A stretch of 45,281 bases of DNA from NCBI RefSeq assembly GCF_017307055.1, contig NZ_JAFLEQ010000015.1, positions 321 to 45,601 of the forward strand, given 5' to 3'. This DNA comes from Corynebacterium mendelii. GTDB taxonomy: Bacteria; Actinomycetota; Actinomycetes; Mycobacteriales; Mycobacteriaceae. Under the pieces are notes generated by a model. That model was not told where the DNA came from, did no database searches, and saw only the letters and a list, made by a program, of their open reading frames with translations. A program made the position numbers and the translations under genes. Below are positions 10,262-20,784 of the stretch, piece by piece (positions within the stretch are counted from its first letter, which is position 1; every line of letters begins with the position of its first letter).

Positions 10262-11422
10262 CTAGGTGCTGTAGGCGGAGTTGATTTCGACGTAGTCGTG
10301 CGACAGGTCGGTGGTGTAGACCGTGGCGGTGCCGTGCCCGCCGGTACCCAGATCGACTTTGACGGTGATGTCTTCACCGGTGAGATCAACCTCGCGGGCA
10401 TCGGGGGTGCCGGTCGAGTGCAGGCAGACGGCTTCTTCGTTGAAAAACACCGAAATCTCGTCCGGGTCCATCTCCGCGTCGGCCATACCGACCGCCGCCA
10501 GCACCCGGCCCCAGTTCGGGTCGGATCCGAACAGCGCGCATTTGGTCAAGGTGTCGCGGCCGATGGTGCGGGCGGCGGTAAGTGCCTGCTCGTCCGTTGC
10601 CGCCCCGATGACCCTGATGACCACCCGTTTGGTCACGCCTTCCGCATCAGCCTGCAGCTGGCGGCAGAGGTCCTCGCAGGCGTTGAGCACCGCTTTGTTG
10701 AAGTCGCGGACATCGGGTTTTGTTCCCGAGGCGCCGTTGGCCATGAGGATGACGGTGTCGTTGGTGGAGGTCGAACCGTCGATATCGAGCCGGTTGAAGG
10801 TCTGTTCCACGGCCGCATCCAGGGCGTTTTGGGCCATCTCGGCATCAACATCGGCATCCGTTGTCAAACAACCCAGCAGGGTGGCCATGGAGGGCGCGAT
10901 CATGCCGACGCCTTTGGCCATGCCGCCGACGGTAAAGCCCTCGGCGCGGATGCAGGCCTGTTTGCGGGCGGTGTCGGTGGTCAAAATGGCCTCCGCCGCG
11001 CGGTTGCCGTTGTCGCCCAGGTTTTTGATCAGCCCGTCGGCGGCACCGATCATTTTGTCCACCGGCAGCAGCGCGCCGATCAGACCGGTCGAGCACATGG
11101 CCACATCATCACCGGCCAGTCCCAGCCGGGTGGTGAAGGCGTCGACCACCTTCGCCGCATCCTTGTCCCCCTGCACACCGTTGCAGGCATTCGCGCAGCC
11201 CGAGTTGTAGACCACGGCTTTCAAACGGTGGTCGGCGACCGCTTTCCTGGTCAGTTTCACGGGGCTTGCCACCACCTTGTTGCGGGTGAACACGGCGGCG
11301 GCCACATATTTCGGCCCCTTGTTGACAACCAGGGCCATATCAGGCTTGCCGGATTGTTTGATCCCGGCCGTGGCCGCTGCGGCGGCGAAGCCCTCCGGGG
11401 TGGTGATGCCGGTAATGGTCAT
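10262..11422 (-). CDS. argJ: Glutamate N-acetyltransferase/amino-acid acetyltransferase ArgJ
   Basis: Moves the acetyl group from N-acetylornithine to glutamate, recycling acetyl groups; bifunctional members also use acetyl-CoA. The 386-residue precursor should cleave itself between A180 and T181 in the motif [14 protein letters not shown], leaving Thr181 as the nucleophile of the beta chain. Oxyanion-hole residues are expected in MCSTGLIG (109-116). Start at [12 protein letters not shown] with AAAGGA upstream. It lies 272 bp after argC; that gap contains a terminator-like hairpin and a possible internal -10, so ArgJ may have extra regulation. Whether it is mono- or bifunctional cannot be read from sequence alone. 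Confidence 0.96.
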   Translation of the reverse strand: MTITGITTPEGFAAAAATAGIKQSGKPDMALVVNKGPKYVAAAVFTRNKVVASPVKLTRKAVADHRLKAVVYNSGCANACNGVQGDKDAAKVVDAFTTRLGLAGDDVAMCSTGLIGALLPVDKMIGAADGLIKNLGDNGNRAAEAILTTDTARKQACIRAEGFTVGGMAKGVGMIAPSMATLLGCLTTDADVDAEMAQNALDAAVEQTFNRLDIDGSTSTNDTVILMANGASGTKPDVRDFNKAVLNACEDLCRQLQADAEGVTKRVVIRVIGAATDEQALTAARTIGRDTLTKCALFGSDPNWGRVLAAVGMADAEMDPDEISVFFNEEAVCLHSTGTPDAREVDLTGEDITVKVDLGTGGHGTATVYTTDLSHDYVEINSAYST

Positions 11423-11548
11423 AGCGGATGAAATTCCTTTGCACTTGGGGGGAAAGCGAAAAAACGACGGGCGGTGTCTCACCCACCGCCGACGGTGTCA
11501 CCGGTCAAGCCTATCTGCACCCGGCCCCTTCCGGCGGGCGGGAAGCAG

Positions 11549-11601
11549 AAAAAACACCCCGGCCGGCCGCCCATGTCCCCCTCCCCGGCGCCACCGGGGT
11601 G
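11549..11601 (-). terminator. Possible terminator/attenuator between argC and argJ
   Basis: On the minus strand CACCCCGG (11594-11601) can pair with CCGGGGTG (11555-11562), and six T follow directly. The loop is long (31 nt) and itself GC-rich. It stands in the 272-bp argC-argJ gap, about 130 nt before argJ. Confidence 0.45.
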
Positions 11602-11694
11602 GGGCGGGGTGGAACACGGGTCGGCGGGCCTTCACGTTTTTTTCAGGCCGGTGGCAGCCGGCGGTCTGGCCGGTGGCGGGTGGGGCGTCTTTTT

Positions 11695-12738
11695 TCAGGG
11701 GGCGACACCGGCCCGGGACAGGCCGGACTGTTCTTCAAGTCCCAGCGCCAGGTTCATGCACTGCACCGCCGCCCCGGCGGTGCCCTTGGTCAGATTGTCG
11801 ATGGCGCTGACCACCACCAGCCGGCCTGCGGCCTGGTCGACCTCGGCCTGCAGATGGCACATATTCGATCCCGCCACCGACTGTGTCTGCGGTTGCAGGC
11901 CCTCGGCGAGCAGATGGACAAACGGCTCGTTCGCGTAGGCGGCACGGTAGACCCCACGGACTTTACCGGCATCGACCCCGGCCGCCAGGGGGGCGGTGGC
12001 GGTGGTCAGGATACCGCGCGGCAGCGGGGCCAGGACCGGGGTGAATGACACAGACAGCGGCGCGCTGGTGAACTCGGACAGATTCTGGATGATCTCCGGG
12101 GTGTGGCGGTGCCGGCCGGCCGTGTTGTAGGCCTTGAGTGAACCCATGGTTTCCGCCCCCAGCAGCCCGACGGAGGCCTTTTTGCCGCCCCCGGACACCC
12201 CGGTGACACTGACGATACTGATGACCGGGTCAATCAGACCCGCCTGAACCGCGGGCCACAGTGCCAGTGTGGCACCGGTGGGAAAACAGCCCGGGACCGC
12301 GATCCGGGTGGCCCCGGCCAGCTGCTCACGGTGGCCGGGCATCTCCGGGATGCCGTAGGGCCAGCTTCCGGCATGCTCGCTGCCGTAGAACTTTTCCCAG
12401 GCGTTGCCGTCACGCAACCGGAAATCGGCCCCGCAGTCGATGATGATCACCGACTCCCCCAACGCCTCGGCGATGGCTGCCGAATGGCCGTGGGGCAGCG
12501 CCAGGAACACCACGTCATGCCCGGCGAGAACCTTGGGGGTGGTCTCCTCGATAACCCGGTCGGCAAGCTCGGGAAGGTGCGGGGCAATCTCGGCCATCGG
12601 TGTCCCGGCCGAGGACCCGGCGGTGAGGGAACCAATCTCGATGTCCCCGGCGGCGTAGGCGGGGTGGCCGAGCAGAATACGCAAAATCTCGCAGCCCGCG
12701 TACCCGGAGGCACCGGCAACAGCAATTCGTGTGGACAT
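11695..12738 (-). CDS. argC: N-acetyl-gamma-glutamyl-phosphate reductase
   Basis: Reduces N-acetylglutamyl phosphate to the semialdehyde with NADPH. The 347-residue product has the Rossmann start [12 protein letters not shown] (4-15), the catalytic cysteine C151 in [10 protein letters not shown], and the conserved histidine in the [11 protein letters not shown] segment. The start [12 protein letters not shown] is supported by the family and by a -10 TAGACT ending 7 nt before the ATG, implying a leaderless transcript. It is the first gene of argCJBDFR, and its promoter is covered by an ARG box. Confidence 0.97.
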   Translation of the reverse strand: MSTRIAVAGASGYAGCEILRILLGHPAYAAGDIEIGSLTAGSSAGTPMAEIAPHLPELADRVIEETTPKVLAGHDVVFLALPHGHSAAIAEALGESVIIIDCGADFRLRDGNAWEKFYGSEHAGSWPYGIPEMPGHREQLAGATRIAVPGCFPTGATLALWPAVQAGLIDPVISIVSVTGVSGGGKKASVGLLGAETMGSLKAYNTAGRHRHTPEIIQNLSEFTSAPLSVSFTPVLAPLPRGILTTATAPLAAGVDAGKVRGVYRAAYANEPFVHLLAEGLQPQTQSVAGSNMCHLQAEVDQAAGRLVVVSAIDNLTKGTAGAAVQCMNLALGLEEQSGLSRAGVAP

Positions 12739-12745
12739 GGCCGAC

Positions 12746-12782
12746 AGTCTACCTTTTATGCACACGGTTGCAAATTATGCAC
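12746..12782 (-). promoter_or_regulatory. argC promoter with ARG-box operator
   Basis: -10 TAGACT (12746-12751) and a -35-like TTGCAA (12768-12773, spacer 16) on the minus strand. TTATGCA (12756-12762) and TGCAAATTATGCA (12769-12781), read on the plus strand, repeat the arrangement before argG base for base in spacing. The operator covers the -35 and spacer, so it should act as a classical repression site. It also overlaps the stop codon of the membrane protein gene at 12775. Confidence 0.85.
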
Positions 12783-13416
12783 GCCCGTTCCGCGTGTCCC
12801 CCCTGCCGCGGCGCTGGTGGTGGCTGCCGCTTTCCCCGCTGCCGCCGGTGCCGGTGTTGTTGTCCCCGGGATGATCCCGGGTGTTGCCGGCCAGGCGCAG
12901 CGCCTCGGTGACAGTGTCCGCCACCGGCGGGCGGCCGGGTGCGGGGGCGGCTGCCGTGGCGGCCAGGGCGGCGGCCACGTTGTCGGCCACCTGTGTCTGC
13001 CCGCCGGGGCGCACCATCATGGCGGTCAACGCCGTTTGCCCGCCGACAAGCCACACCCCCAAAGACACCAGCAGCAGTATCCCGGCAAGCCCCGGATATC
13101 CGGCCACCCCGGCCGGTGCGGCGCAGCCGGCCAGGCACACAGCCACCCCCAGGGCCGGCATGCGCCCGCATGCCGGCAGCCCGGCGATTGTCCGGGGGGC
13201 ACGGTCAACGATCACGGCGACCGCCAGCACAAGCCCCACCACCGCAGCCACGCCCCCGGCCCCGAGACCCGCCGCAAACACCCACCCGTTGCTGGCGGCG
13301 GTGGGACCTGCCGCACCGGCGGCCACGGTGGCCGCGGCAGCCACGGCCGGGGACAGCCACAACAGCCCCACAGCCAGTGGTGTGGGGGCCGGGTGACGGC
13401 GTCGACGAGGTGCCAC
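12775..13416 (-). CDS. Ala/Gly-rich membrane protein of unknown function
   Basis: A 213-residue frame starting with GTG, with AAAGG six bases upstream. The start is basic (MAPRRRRHP). About four hydrophobic segments follow between residues 14 and 135 (for example AVVGLVLAVAVIV and LAGILLLVSLGVWLVGG). The tail is polar, rich in Gly, Asn, Asp and Arg. I do not recognise a family. The gene ends inside the ARG box of argC, so reading through it would enter the arg operon. It is transcribed away from the sortase-like gene 311 bp to its right. Confidence 0.6.
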   Translation of the reverse strand: MAPRRRRHPAPTPLAVGLLWLSPAVAAAATVAAGAAGPTAASNGWVFAAGLGAGGVAAVVGLVLAVAVIVDRAPRTIAGLPACGRMPALGVAVCLAGCAAPAGVAGYPGLAGILLLVSLGVWLVGGQTALTAMMVRPGGQTQVADNVAAALAATAAAPAPGRPPVADTVTEALRLAGNTRDHPGDNNTGTGGSGESGSHHQRRGRGDTRNGRA

Positions 13417-13713
13417 AGGTTGCCTTTCAGACAGTCATCCCGCCAGCCGCACCAGAGCGTGGTTGACGACGAACGCCGGGCGGGCGGAAACAATTATTCG
13501 GACCGGACCTTTCAACCGACACTATCCCACCTGCATGGCCGGGAAAACAACGGCAACGACACGCTGGCCCGGGTGCAACGGTGCAGCCACCACTCCGGGC
13601 GGGTGGGGGTGGCGGACAGCAAAAGCTGATGTAATACCAGTTCACACGGTAAAAACCGCAGGCAGGCGGGAAATTCCGGCCGCTTCGGTTAACCAATCAC
13701 ACCCGCTAATCAA

Positions 13714-13719
13714 TAGACT
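13714..13719 (+). promoter_or_regulatory. -10 element, leaderless sortase-like gene
   Basis: TAGACT ends 8 nt before the ATG at 13728. A TTAACC 19 bp upstream is a possible weak -35. No ribosome-binding site is present, in line with a leaderless transcript. Confidence 0.5.
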
Positions 13720-13727
13720 GAACTCTT

Positions 13728-14687
13728 ATGGAGAGTACTTCACGCAATAACAAAGCCGTGGCAGCGCTGATCGCCGTGATCGCGCTGCTGCTGGTCACCG
13801 TCGCCGGATGGGGTGTGGCCCGCCACACCACCGGCGCCGAACCAGCACCCGAGGCCACCCCGGCCACGATTCTGGCGCAGCCGGCACCGACCATGTCACC
13901 CCCGGCGCCGACCACCACCCTGCCCAGCACCGTTCCCCCGCCCCCGGAGGTTCAGGAACAGGACAAAATCGCCGCCGAATCCGGCCCGCAGCCCGGCGCC
14001 GAGCCGATTGATCCGGCCACCGAAACCACCTTCGCCGACCCGACGACCCTGGCTCTTGACCCGGCGGTTGATCCGGCGGCCCCGCATGCCCCGGCCACCA
14101 CACCACCGCCTGCGTCCGCGGTCCAGGTCGCCAATCCCCTCAACTTCATCGGCGCCCTGTCGCCGACCGGATCGTTTTCGATGACCGGACCGTGGGGTGT
14201 GCCGCGGGCCGACTATGACCGGATGGCCTACCAGCTGCCACTCAACCCGCCCGGCCCGCAGGCCTCCATGGTCCGCTGGGTTGACGGCTGGGGTGTGGCC
14301 CCGCAGCACGCCCAGCACGGCACCCTCTACATTCTCGGCCACGCCTGGGCACAGCAGAAACTGGTGTTCAACGGCGTCTCAGAGAAAGTCGCGGCCTCGG
14401 TCAACACCGGTGGCCCGGCGCAGATGGTTCCGGCCTACGGCGGCGGACAGGTTCCCCGTTGGCCCACCACCGTTCTCAACGGCACCCGCATCTACATGAA
14501 CGGCCACAACCATGTGCGCCGCGAGTGGATCGTCGACAACGCCTACCTGATCCGCAAAACCGATTCGATCAACGACATTGAACTCAACAACGCCCACATC
14601 CCCGGCCGCATTGTTCTTCTCACCTGCGCCGTCGGCGGAGGCCGTGATCTTCCCTTCAATGTGATCGTCACCGGCCACCTGGCCTGA
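13728..14687 (+). CDS. Membrane-anchored sortase-fold protein
   Basis: 319 residues: a short cytoplasmic start, one membrane helix (about 11-31), a Pro/Ala/Thr-rich extracellular linker (about 35-130), then a sortase domain. The domain shows TLYILGHAW (catalytic His) and IVLLTCAVGGGRDLP, which supplies the catalytic Cys and Arg of sortases. This resembles class E/F-type sortases of actinobacteria more than the pilus class C type. No LPxTG substrate or pilin gene is adjacent, so it may be a housekeeping or orphan sortase. The start is supported by the -10 element 8 nt upstream. A strong terminator follows. Confidence 0.75.
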   Translation: MESTSRNNKAVAALIAVIALLLVTVAGWGVARHTTGAEPAPEATPATILAQPAPTMSPPAPTTTLPSTVPPPPEVQEQDKIAAESGPQPGAEPIDPATETTFADPTTLALDPAVDPAAPHAPATTPPPASAVQVANPLNFIGALSPTGSFSMTGPWGVPRADYDRMAYQLPLNPPGPQASMVRWVDGWGVAPQHAQHGTLYILGHAWAQQKLVFNGVSEKVAASVNTGGPAQMVPAYGGGQVPRWPTTVLNGTRIYMNGHNHVRREWIVDNAYLIRKTDSINDIELNNAHIPGRIVLLTCAVGGGRDLPFNVIVTGHLA

Positions 14688-14722
14688 CCCACACCCGAGG
14701 TACTCCCCTCACCCCACCACCG

Positions 14723-14761
14723 GGCGGGTGTGCCGTTTCCGACGGCACCCCCGCCTTTTTC
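14723..14761 (+). terminator. Intrinsic terminator after sortase-like gene
   Basis: A 13-bp stem with one mismatch (14723-14735 and 14743-14755), 7-nt loop, then five T and C. Lies 35 bp after the stop codon, between convergent genes. Confidence 0.85.
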
Positions 14762-14885
14762 TTCGCCCGCGGGATGAAAGAACCCCTCCGGCCCACCCAC
14801 CGGCACGCGACACACCCGGTGGCATGCCCTGCCGGGCTTTGCCGGTGCCCCGGACCGGGAAGGTTGTCCGGCGATGTGTGAAAAC

Positions 14886-16382
14886 CTAGAGTTTGTCGAC
14901 CACGCGCCGCATTTTCGCGGGGCGTTTTTTGTTCCGGTAGCGCCGGGTGGTGACAATGCGGGACCATTCACGCGCCGCATCCCCGGACAATGCCAGCAGC
15001 AGCACCAGATTCAACGCCGGTACCACCACCGGAATCACCTGTGCCACCGGCGAGGTGGGCACATTCTGGGTGAACTGGCCGGCCACCGCGGACAACCCGA
15101 GACTGACCACCGCCAGCACCATCAGCGAGATCCGGGACAACACCGATCCGGTGAAGGTGTGCCCGGCAGCCCACACCACCAGCCCCCACAGCACCAGCAG
15201 TCCGGCCACCAGGGCAACAAAACCCTGTTCGCCGAGGACTTTTACCGCCTCCGCGGCAAAGATCCATGTGCCCAGCGCCTCCACAAGCACGGTCGCCACG
15301 GCCATCACCACCCCCAGAACCAGCGTCCACGGCCTGACCTGGCGGGTGGCTTCAACCAGATAGTTGTCGAGCACCTCCGGGTCGACGTCATCGTCGGGAC
15401 TGGCGCAACCACCGTGACCGGCAATCCGCACCTGCTCGGGAACGTCATAGCCGGCGGCGGCCCGAAGGACCTGCGGGGGCAGATCGTCTGTCAACTGTCC
15501 GGGATCAACACCGGTGACATCGATGACCGGCAGGTGACCGTCGGTGACAATCAGGTCGCCGCCGCCGTTGCGGGAGTGGTAGCCGGTCGAGAAGTTCTCG
15601 ATCACGTGGTGGGTGACTTCCGGGTTCGCTTTTTCCAGACAGGAGACAATGTGGTCGCGTTCGATATCGATGTTCTCGTCGATTTTGTGGGTGACCTGCA
15701 GGGTGAAAAGACTCAGGCCCACCGACTTGTCGTAGGTCCCTCCGCCGAGCCACCCGACCCTGGCACCACCGGGCAGAAACCAGCCGTCGGGGCACCGCCA
15801 GAAGCGGACATGATGCCGTTGGGAGGCGTTGCCGTCCACCTCCTGCTGGTAGGACAGGCACTGTTTGCGGCCAAAGACCATCAGCGGGCTGACGGGTGCA
15901 TTCGGGTACGAGGCTTTCAGCACCGCGGACCTGATGATTCCGACGGAGCTTTTCACTGTCACATCGTCGGCGACATGCCACCCGGCCCTGGTCATGGCGG
16001 CGTGAATCTGCCGGGCGGTGCCGTCGACAGCCAGGTTGATCGGATCCCCCAACAGACCGTCACTGGTGCGTGCCCGGCCGAAAAAGTAGGCGGGCACATA
16101 AATGGAGGTCAGCAGCTTGTGGATGCGCGGCAACAGCAGGTAGGCGACGATCACCCAAAACGGCACCAGAACCAGCAGATGCAGCAGGTCGAAACTGAAC
16201 GAATACCGCAGAAGGTAGACGGCGAACACCACGGTTGCCGCCGTCGCCCCGACGAAAAAGGCCGCATCGATGATCACGCCGATCTGCCCCGGCTTGGTCT
16301 GGGTGTCCCGGAGTTTCACCGGCCTGCCGGAGGCCCTGATTTCTTCGAGTTTGCGCTGTTTGCGTTTCGACACGGAACCCAC
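14886..16382 (-). CDS. LssY C-terminal domain membrane protein
   Basis: 498 residues. After a basic start (residues 1-30) come two hydrophobic segments (about 34-55 and 63-85). A soluble domain follows (about 100-330) with HVRFWR, GGTYDKSVGLSLF and THKIDENIDIERDHI, which I recognise as the LssY C-terminal domain. Four to five further membrane segments lie between about 345 and 470. Its function is unknown; LssY-like proteins were named from a Legionella secretion locus and are common near envelope genes in corynebacteria. GTG at 16382 or a second GTG three codons on could be the start; a short palindrome covers this spot. It converges with the sortase-like gene. Confidence 0.8.
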   Translation of the reverse strand: MGSVSKRKQRKLEEIRASGRPVKLRDTQTKPGQIGVIIDAAFFVGATAATVVFAVYLLRYSFSFDLLHLLVLVPFWVIVAYLLLPRIHKLLTSIYVPAYFFGRARTSDGLLGDPINLAVDGTARQIHAAMTRAGWHVADDVTVKSSVGIIRSAVLKASYPNAPVSPLMVFGRKQCLSYQQEVDGNASQRHHVRFWRCPDGWFLPGGARVGWLGGGTYDKSVGLSLFTLQVTHKIDENIDIERDHIVSCLEKANPEVTHHVIENFSTGYHSRNGGGDLIVTDGHLPVIDVTGVDPGQLTDDLPPQVLRAAAGYDVPEQVRIAGHGGCASPDDDVDPEVLDNYLVEATRQVRPWTLVLGVVMAVATVLVEALGTWIFAAEAVKVLGEQGFVALVAGLLVLWGLVVWAAGHTFTGSVLSRISLMVLAVVSLGLSAVAGQFTQNVPTSPVAQVIPVVVPALNLVLLLALSGDAAREWSRIVTTRRYRNKKRPAKMRRVVDKL

Positions 16383-16462
16383 TTTAGTGGGTGCCGGAAT
16401 AAAACATCTCCTCCCGGCAGCGGCAGGAGCCTGCCGTCAACCGGCCGGTGGGAACAATCGTG

Positions 16463-16510
16463 AAAAAAGAGGAACCGGGGCGGGCGAAACACTCGGCTTC
16501 CCGCCCCGGT
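16463..16510 (-). terminator. Intrinsic terminator upstream of the LssY-domain gene
   Basis: Perfect 11-bp stem (16474-16484 and 16500-16510) followed on the minus strand, after a short spacer, by six T. It would stop transcripts coming from the surface-protein remnant or pheT before the LssY-domain gene. Confidence 0.75.
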
Positions 16511-16534
16511 CAACAGGCCGGATACTTCACGACG

Positions 16535-16559
16535 ACCGGGCTGTCAGCCCGGTTTTTTT
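16535..16559 (+). terminator. Plus-strand intrinsic terminator with no obvious gene
   Basis: ACCGGGCT, 3-nt loop, AGCCCGGT then a T run: a textbook rho-independent terminator for the plus strand. No plus-strand protein gene lies upstream within 1.8 kb that would need it; the minus-strand gene starts at 16382. It may end a small RNA or antisense transcript starting between 16383 and 16534. Confidence 0.75.
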
Positions 16560-16571
16560 GGTGTGATCCGG

Positions 16572-16787
16572 TTATTTCGGCACCCCGGGAAGACCCGGAA
16601 CCGGAAAAATCAGGCCTGCACCGACTGCACCTGCGGCAGCCGCCGCCAGAGCCACCAGAACACCGACCACGATCAGCACCGGTGGGCTTCCTTCTGAGCT
16701 GCCCTTGGACTTGTCACCCTGTGTGCCGTCGTTGTTCTTCGACTCGTGGTTGCCGGGTTGGTCAACGGGGTTGCCGCGGCCGGTACA
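16572..16787 (-). pseudogene. Start-less remnant: C-terminal membrane anchor of a surface protein
   Basis: An open minus-strand frame ends at TAA (16572-16574). It encodes a hydrophilic stretch (GNPVDQPGNHESKNNDGTQG, then DKSKGSSEGSPP), then a membrane helix (VLIVVGVLVALAAAAAGAVG) and a short tail ending FPVPGLPGVPK. This is the layout of the C-terminal anchor of corynebacterial secreted proteins. There is no ATG, GTG or TTG before the helix, and upstream the frame runs into the pheT terminator hairpin and a stop. The best reading is the last piece of a decayed surface-protein gene; a GTG start at the helix itself would give only 35 residues. Confidence 0.5.
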
Positions 16788-16844
16788 AAGCCCCTGCCGA
16801 AGGTCATTCCCGGTCAGGCGGGAACATGCCGATGGCAGGGGCTT
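16788..16844 (-). terminator. Hairpin after pheT
   Basis: Perfect 11-bp stem (16788-16798 and 16834-16844) around a GC-rich loop that holds its own small stem. A short T run follows on the minus strand. It starts about 45 bp after the pheT stop. Confidence 0.6.
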
Positions 16845-16890
16845 GGTTCGGGCCGGTCACTGGTTGACTGTGACCGGGGGTGGTCGATGA

Positions 16891-19410
16891 TCAGGCGCGC
16901 TGGACGGCACCGTGTTTGTCGGCGGCGGCGGCAACGGCCTTGTTTTTCGCTTCGTTGCATTCGTCGTCGGTCAAGGTGCGGTCGCCCGCCCGGAACTTCA
17001 GGGCGAAAGCCAGGGATTTCTTTCCCTCACCGAGAGATTCACTGCGGTAGATGTCGAACAGCTCCACTGTCTCGACCAGTTCACCGGCGGCTTCCTGCAC
17101 GGTGGCACGGACTTCCTCGGCCGGGGTGTCTTCGTCAACGACCAGGGCCACATCCTGCAGCAGCGCCGGGAAGGGACTCAACACAGGGGCGGGAAGAACC
17201 GGAGTGGCGGACAGAAGTTTGCTCAGATCCATCTCCATCGCACAGGTGCGGGCCGGAAGTTCGGCTTTGTCGAGGATCTGCGGGTGCAGCTCCCCGGCGT
17301 AGCCGACCACTTCCCCGTCGACGAGGATCGCGGCACAGCGTCCGGGATGCCAGGGCAGCTGCTCGGCTTGGGTGACGGTGGCATGTGTGCCGGTCGCCCG
17401 GGCAACGGTCAGCGCCGCATCAACCGCATCCGACCAGTCGTAGACACTGTCCGATGCCGAGGGGCCGGTCGGTTCCAGTTTTCCGACACCGACTGTGGCC
17501 ACATGCAGCGGCTGGGCGGGAAGAGTGTTTTTCAGGTCTTCGACCTCGCTGTCGGCCGGGCGGGACGAGACGTCGAGCATGGGGGAGATTCCCCCACCGC
17601 GGGCCTGCACCACCTGGGCCACACCAAACAGGGTGACATCGGCGTTGCCGCGGGCGGCGTTGCGTCCGACGGCTTCCAGCATGGCCGGAAGCAGTGTGCT
17701 GCCCAGCTGTGCATGATCGGCTTCCAGCGGATTGAGGACCTTGACGGTGGTGCGCCGCGGATCATCCTTGTCCAGTCCCCAGACATCGAAAACATCGTTG
17801 GCGATAAACGGGGTGGGGATGATCTCCAGGTAGCCGTTGTAGGCCAGGGCGTGGCCGACGGCGCGGCGGCGTTTCTGTGCCACTGACAGTCCCCGTCCGG
17901 CCGGTGCGGTCGGGGTAACCGAGGGAATGTCTTCCAGGCCTTCCAGCCGTAGGACTTCTTCCACCAGGTCGGCGTGCATGGTGATGTCGCTGCGCCAGGT
18001 CGGCGGGGTGACGGTCAGTTCGCCGTCACTGTTGTCGACGGTGCAGCCGACTTCTTCCAGGCGGTTGATGACTGTGGTGTCGCTGATCGCTTTGCCGGCG
18101 ATGTGTCCGGGTTTGGTGGCGGGCATAGGAACCTGCGGCATGGCCGGAACCTCGCCGACCACGGTGCGTGCCGGTTCGATGGTGCCGCCGGCGATCTGCA
18201 CCAGCAGACTGGTGGCGATATCGAGGGCTGTGTCCACCAGGGCCGGATCGACGCTGCGCTCGAAACGGCGGGAGGCTTCACTGGTCAGTTTGTGGCGGCG
18301 GGATGCCCGGGCCACGGTGACCGGATCCCAGGTAGCGGCTTCCAGGAACACATCTTCGGTCCCGTCGGAGATTTCGCTTGTTACCCCGCCCATCACCCCG
18401 GCCAGCGACTGGATGCCGGTGTTGTCGCAGATGACGACATCTTCCCCGTCGAGTGTGCGCTCCACTCCGTCAAGAGTGACCAGTGTCTGTCCCGCGGTGG
18501 CGTTGCGCACCACCAGTCCGCCGTCGATTTTTGCCGCGTCAAAAGCATGCATCGGCTGGCCGAGCAGCATCATCACGTAGTTGGTGACATCGGTTGCGGC
18601 GTTGACCGGGCGCTGCCCGCACAGCATCAATTCCCGCTGCAGCCAGATCGGCGATTCCACACCTGCCTTGCAGCCGGTGACTTTCGCCAGCCCGAAGCGG
18701 ATGGCTTTGGTTTCCTGTTCCAGCTCCACCGGGATCAACTCACCGGCAGGTTCAGGGGCGGTGACGCTGATACCCGCCACCGACGGATCCGCGGCCGGAT
18801 CGGTGTAGTCGAGATCGAAGGAGGACGCGATTTCCCGCACCAGTCCGCGGGCCGAGAGTGCATAGCCGCGGTCCGGGGTGACGTTGACGTCGAACACGGT
18901 GTCACAAAGACCCATGACCGCCCGGGCATCGTCACCGGGTTGACCGGCTGATTCATCCAGGGTGATGATGCCTTTGGTCTGCTTGTCGCACAAACCCAGT
19001 TCCGCCGCGGAGCAGATCATGCCGGCGGACATTCTCCCGTAGGTTTCCCGGGCGGAGATCGCGAATCCACCGGGCAGAACAGTTCCCGGCAGGGAGACAA
19101 CCACCAGGTCGCCTTCAGTGAAGTTGCGGGCGCCGCAGACAATGGACTGTTTCTCGCCGGTGCCGTTGGCGTCACCGACATCGACGAAGCAGTGCCGGAT
19201 GGGTTTTTTGAATCCGGTGAGTTCCTCGATCGAGTCGACCCGGCCGATCACCAGCGGGCCGGTGGTTTCCTCGATGGGGGCAAACCCTTCTGTTTCGAAT
19301 CCGACGCGGACGAAGCCCTTGTCGAACTCGTCGTCGGTGACCGACCAGTCGGCCTGGCTGCCGCTGGTGCGGTTGAGGATGGAGGTGATCCAGTTCTTGG
19401 AGATCAGCAT
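16891..19410 (-). CDS. pheT: Phenylalanine--tRNA ligase, beta subunit
   Basis: Beta chain of the alpha2-beta2 phenylalanyl-tRNA synthetase. The 839-residue product has the usual plan: an N-terminal MLISKNWI segment and OB-fold tRNA-binding domain (about 40-150, with GARNFTEGDLVVV), B3/B4 editing domain in the middle, B5 domains (about 390-480), and a C-terminal anticodon-binding ferredoxin-like domain ending in RTLTDDECNEA..AV. The frame extends 59 codons upstream, but homology starts at MLISKN. It is 103 bp downstream of pheS and should be co-transcribed. Confidence 0.97.
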   Translation of the reverse strand: MLISKNWITSILNRTSGSQADWSVTDDEFDKGFVRVGFETEGFAPIEETTGPLVIGRVDSIEELTGFKKPIRHCFVDVGDANGTGEKQSIVCGARNFTEGDLVVVSLPGTVLPGGFAISARETYGRMSAGMICSAAELGLCDKQTKGIITLDESAGQPGDDARAVMGLCDTVFDVNVTPDRGYALSARGLVREIASSFDLDYTDPAADPSVAGISVTAPEPAGELIPVELEQETKAIRFGLAKVTGCKAGVESPIWLQRELMLCGQRPVNAATDVTNYVMMLLGQPMHAFDAAKIDGGLVVRNATAGQTLVTLDGVERTLDGEDVVICDNTGIQSLAGVMGGVTSEISDGTEDVFLEAATWDPVTVARASRRHKLTSEASRRFERSVDPALVDTALDIATSLLVQIAGGTIEPARTVVGEVPAMPQVPMPATKPGHIAGKAISDTTVINRLEEVGCTVDNSDGELTVTPPTWRSDITMHADLVEEVLRLEGLEDIPSVTPTAPAGRGLSVAQKRRRAVGHALAYNGYLEIIPTPFIANDVFDVWGLDKDDPRRTTVKVLNPLEADHAQLGSTLLPAMLEAVGRNAARGNADVTLFGVAQVVQARGGGISPMLDVSSRPADSEVEDLKNTLPAQPLHVATVGVGKLEPTGPSASDSVYDWSDAVDAALTVARATGTHATVTQAEQLPWHPGRCAAILVDGEVVGYAGELHPQILDKAELPARTCAMEMDLSKLLSATPVLPAPVLSPFPALLQDVALVVDEDTPAEEVRATVQEAAGELVETVELFDIYRSESLGEGKKSLAFALKFRAGDRTLTDDECNEAKNKAVAAAADKHGAVQRA

Positions 19411-19513
19411 GGGGTGGAAACAACCTGCTTTGCAAGATTCGGGGAAAAGACTGTGTGGGGCTTTTTTCTCGTCCGGCGGGTAACCGGTGGGCCTACCGCC
19501 AGACAGGCGCGTG

Positions 19514-20734
<1,221 letters not shown>

Positions 20735-20784
20735 TCACCCACCCGACGCCACCACACCGCAGCGGGGGCGCAACCGTGCAGTGG

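Noticed and set aside
12331..13629. A 432-codon plus-strand frame across the argC start and the upstream membrane gene
   Set aside because: It crosses the argC promoter and operator, and its product is rich in Gly, His and Arg without domains; the minus-strand genes explain the region.
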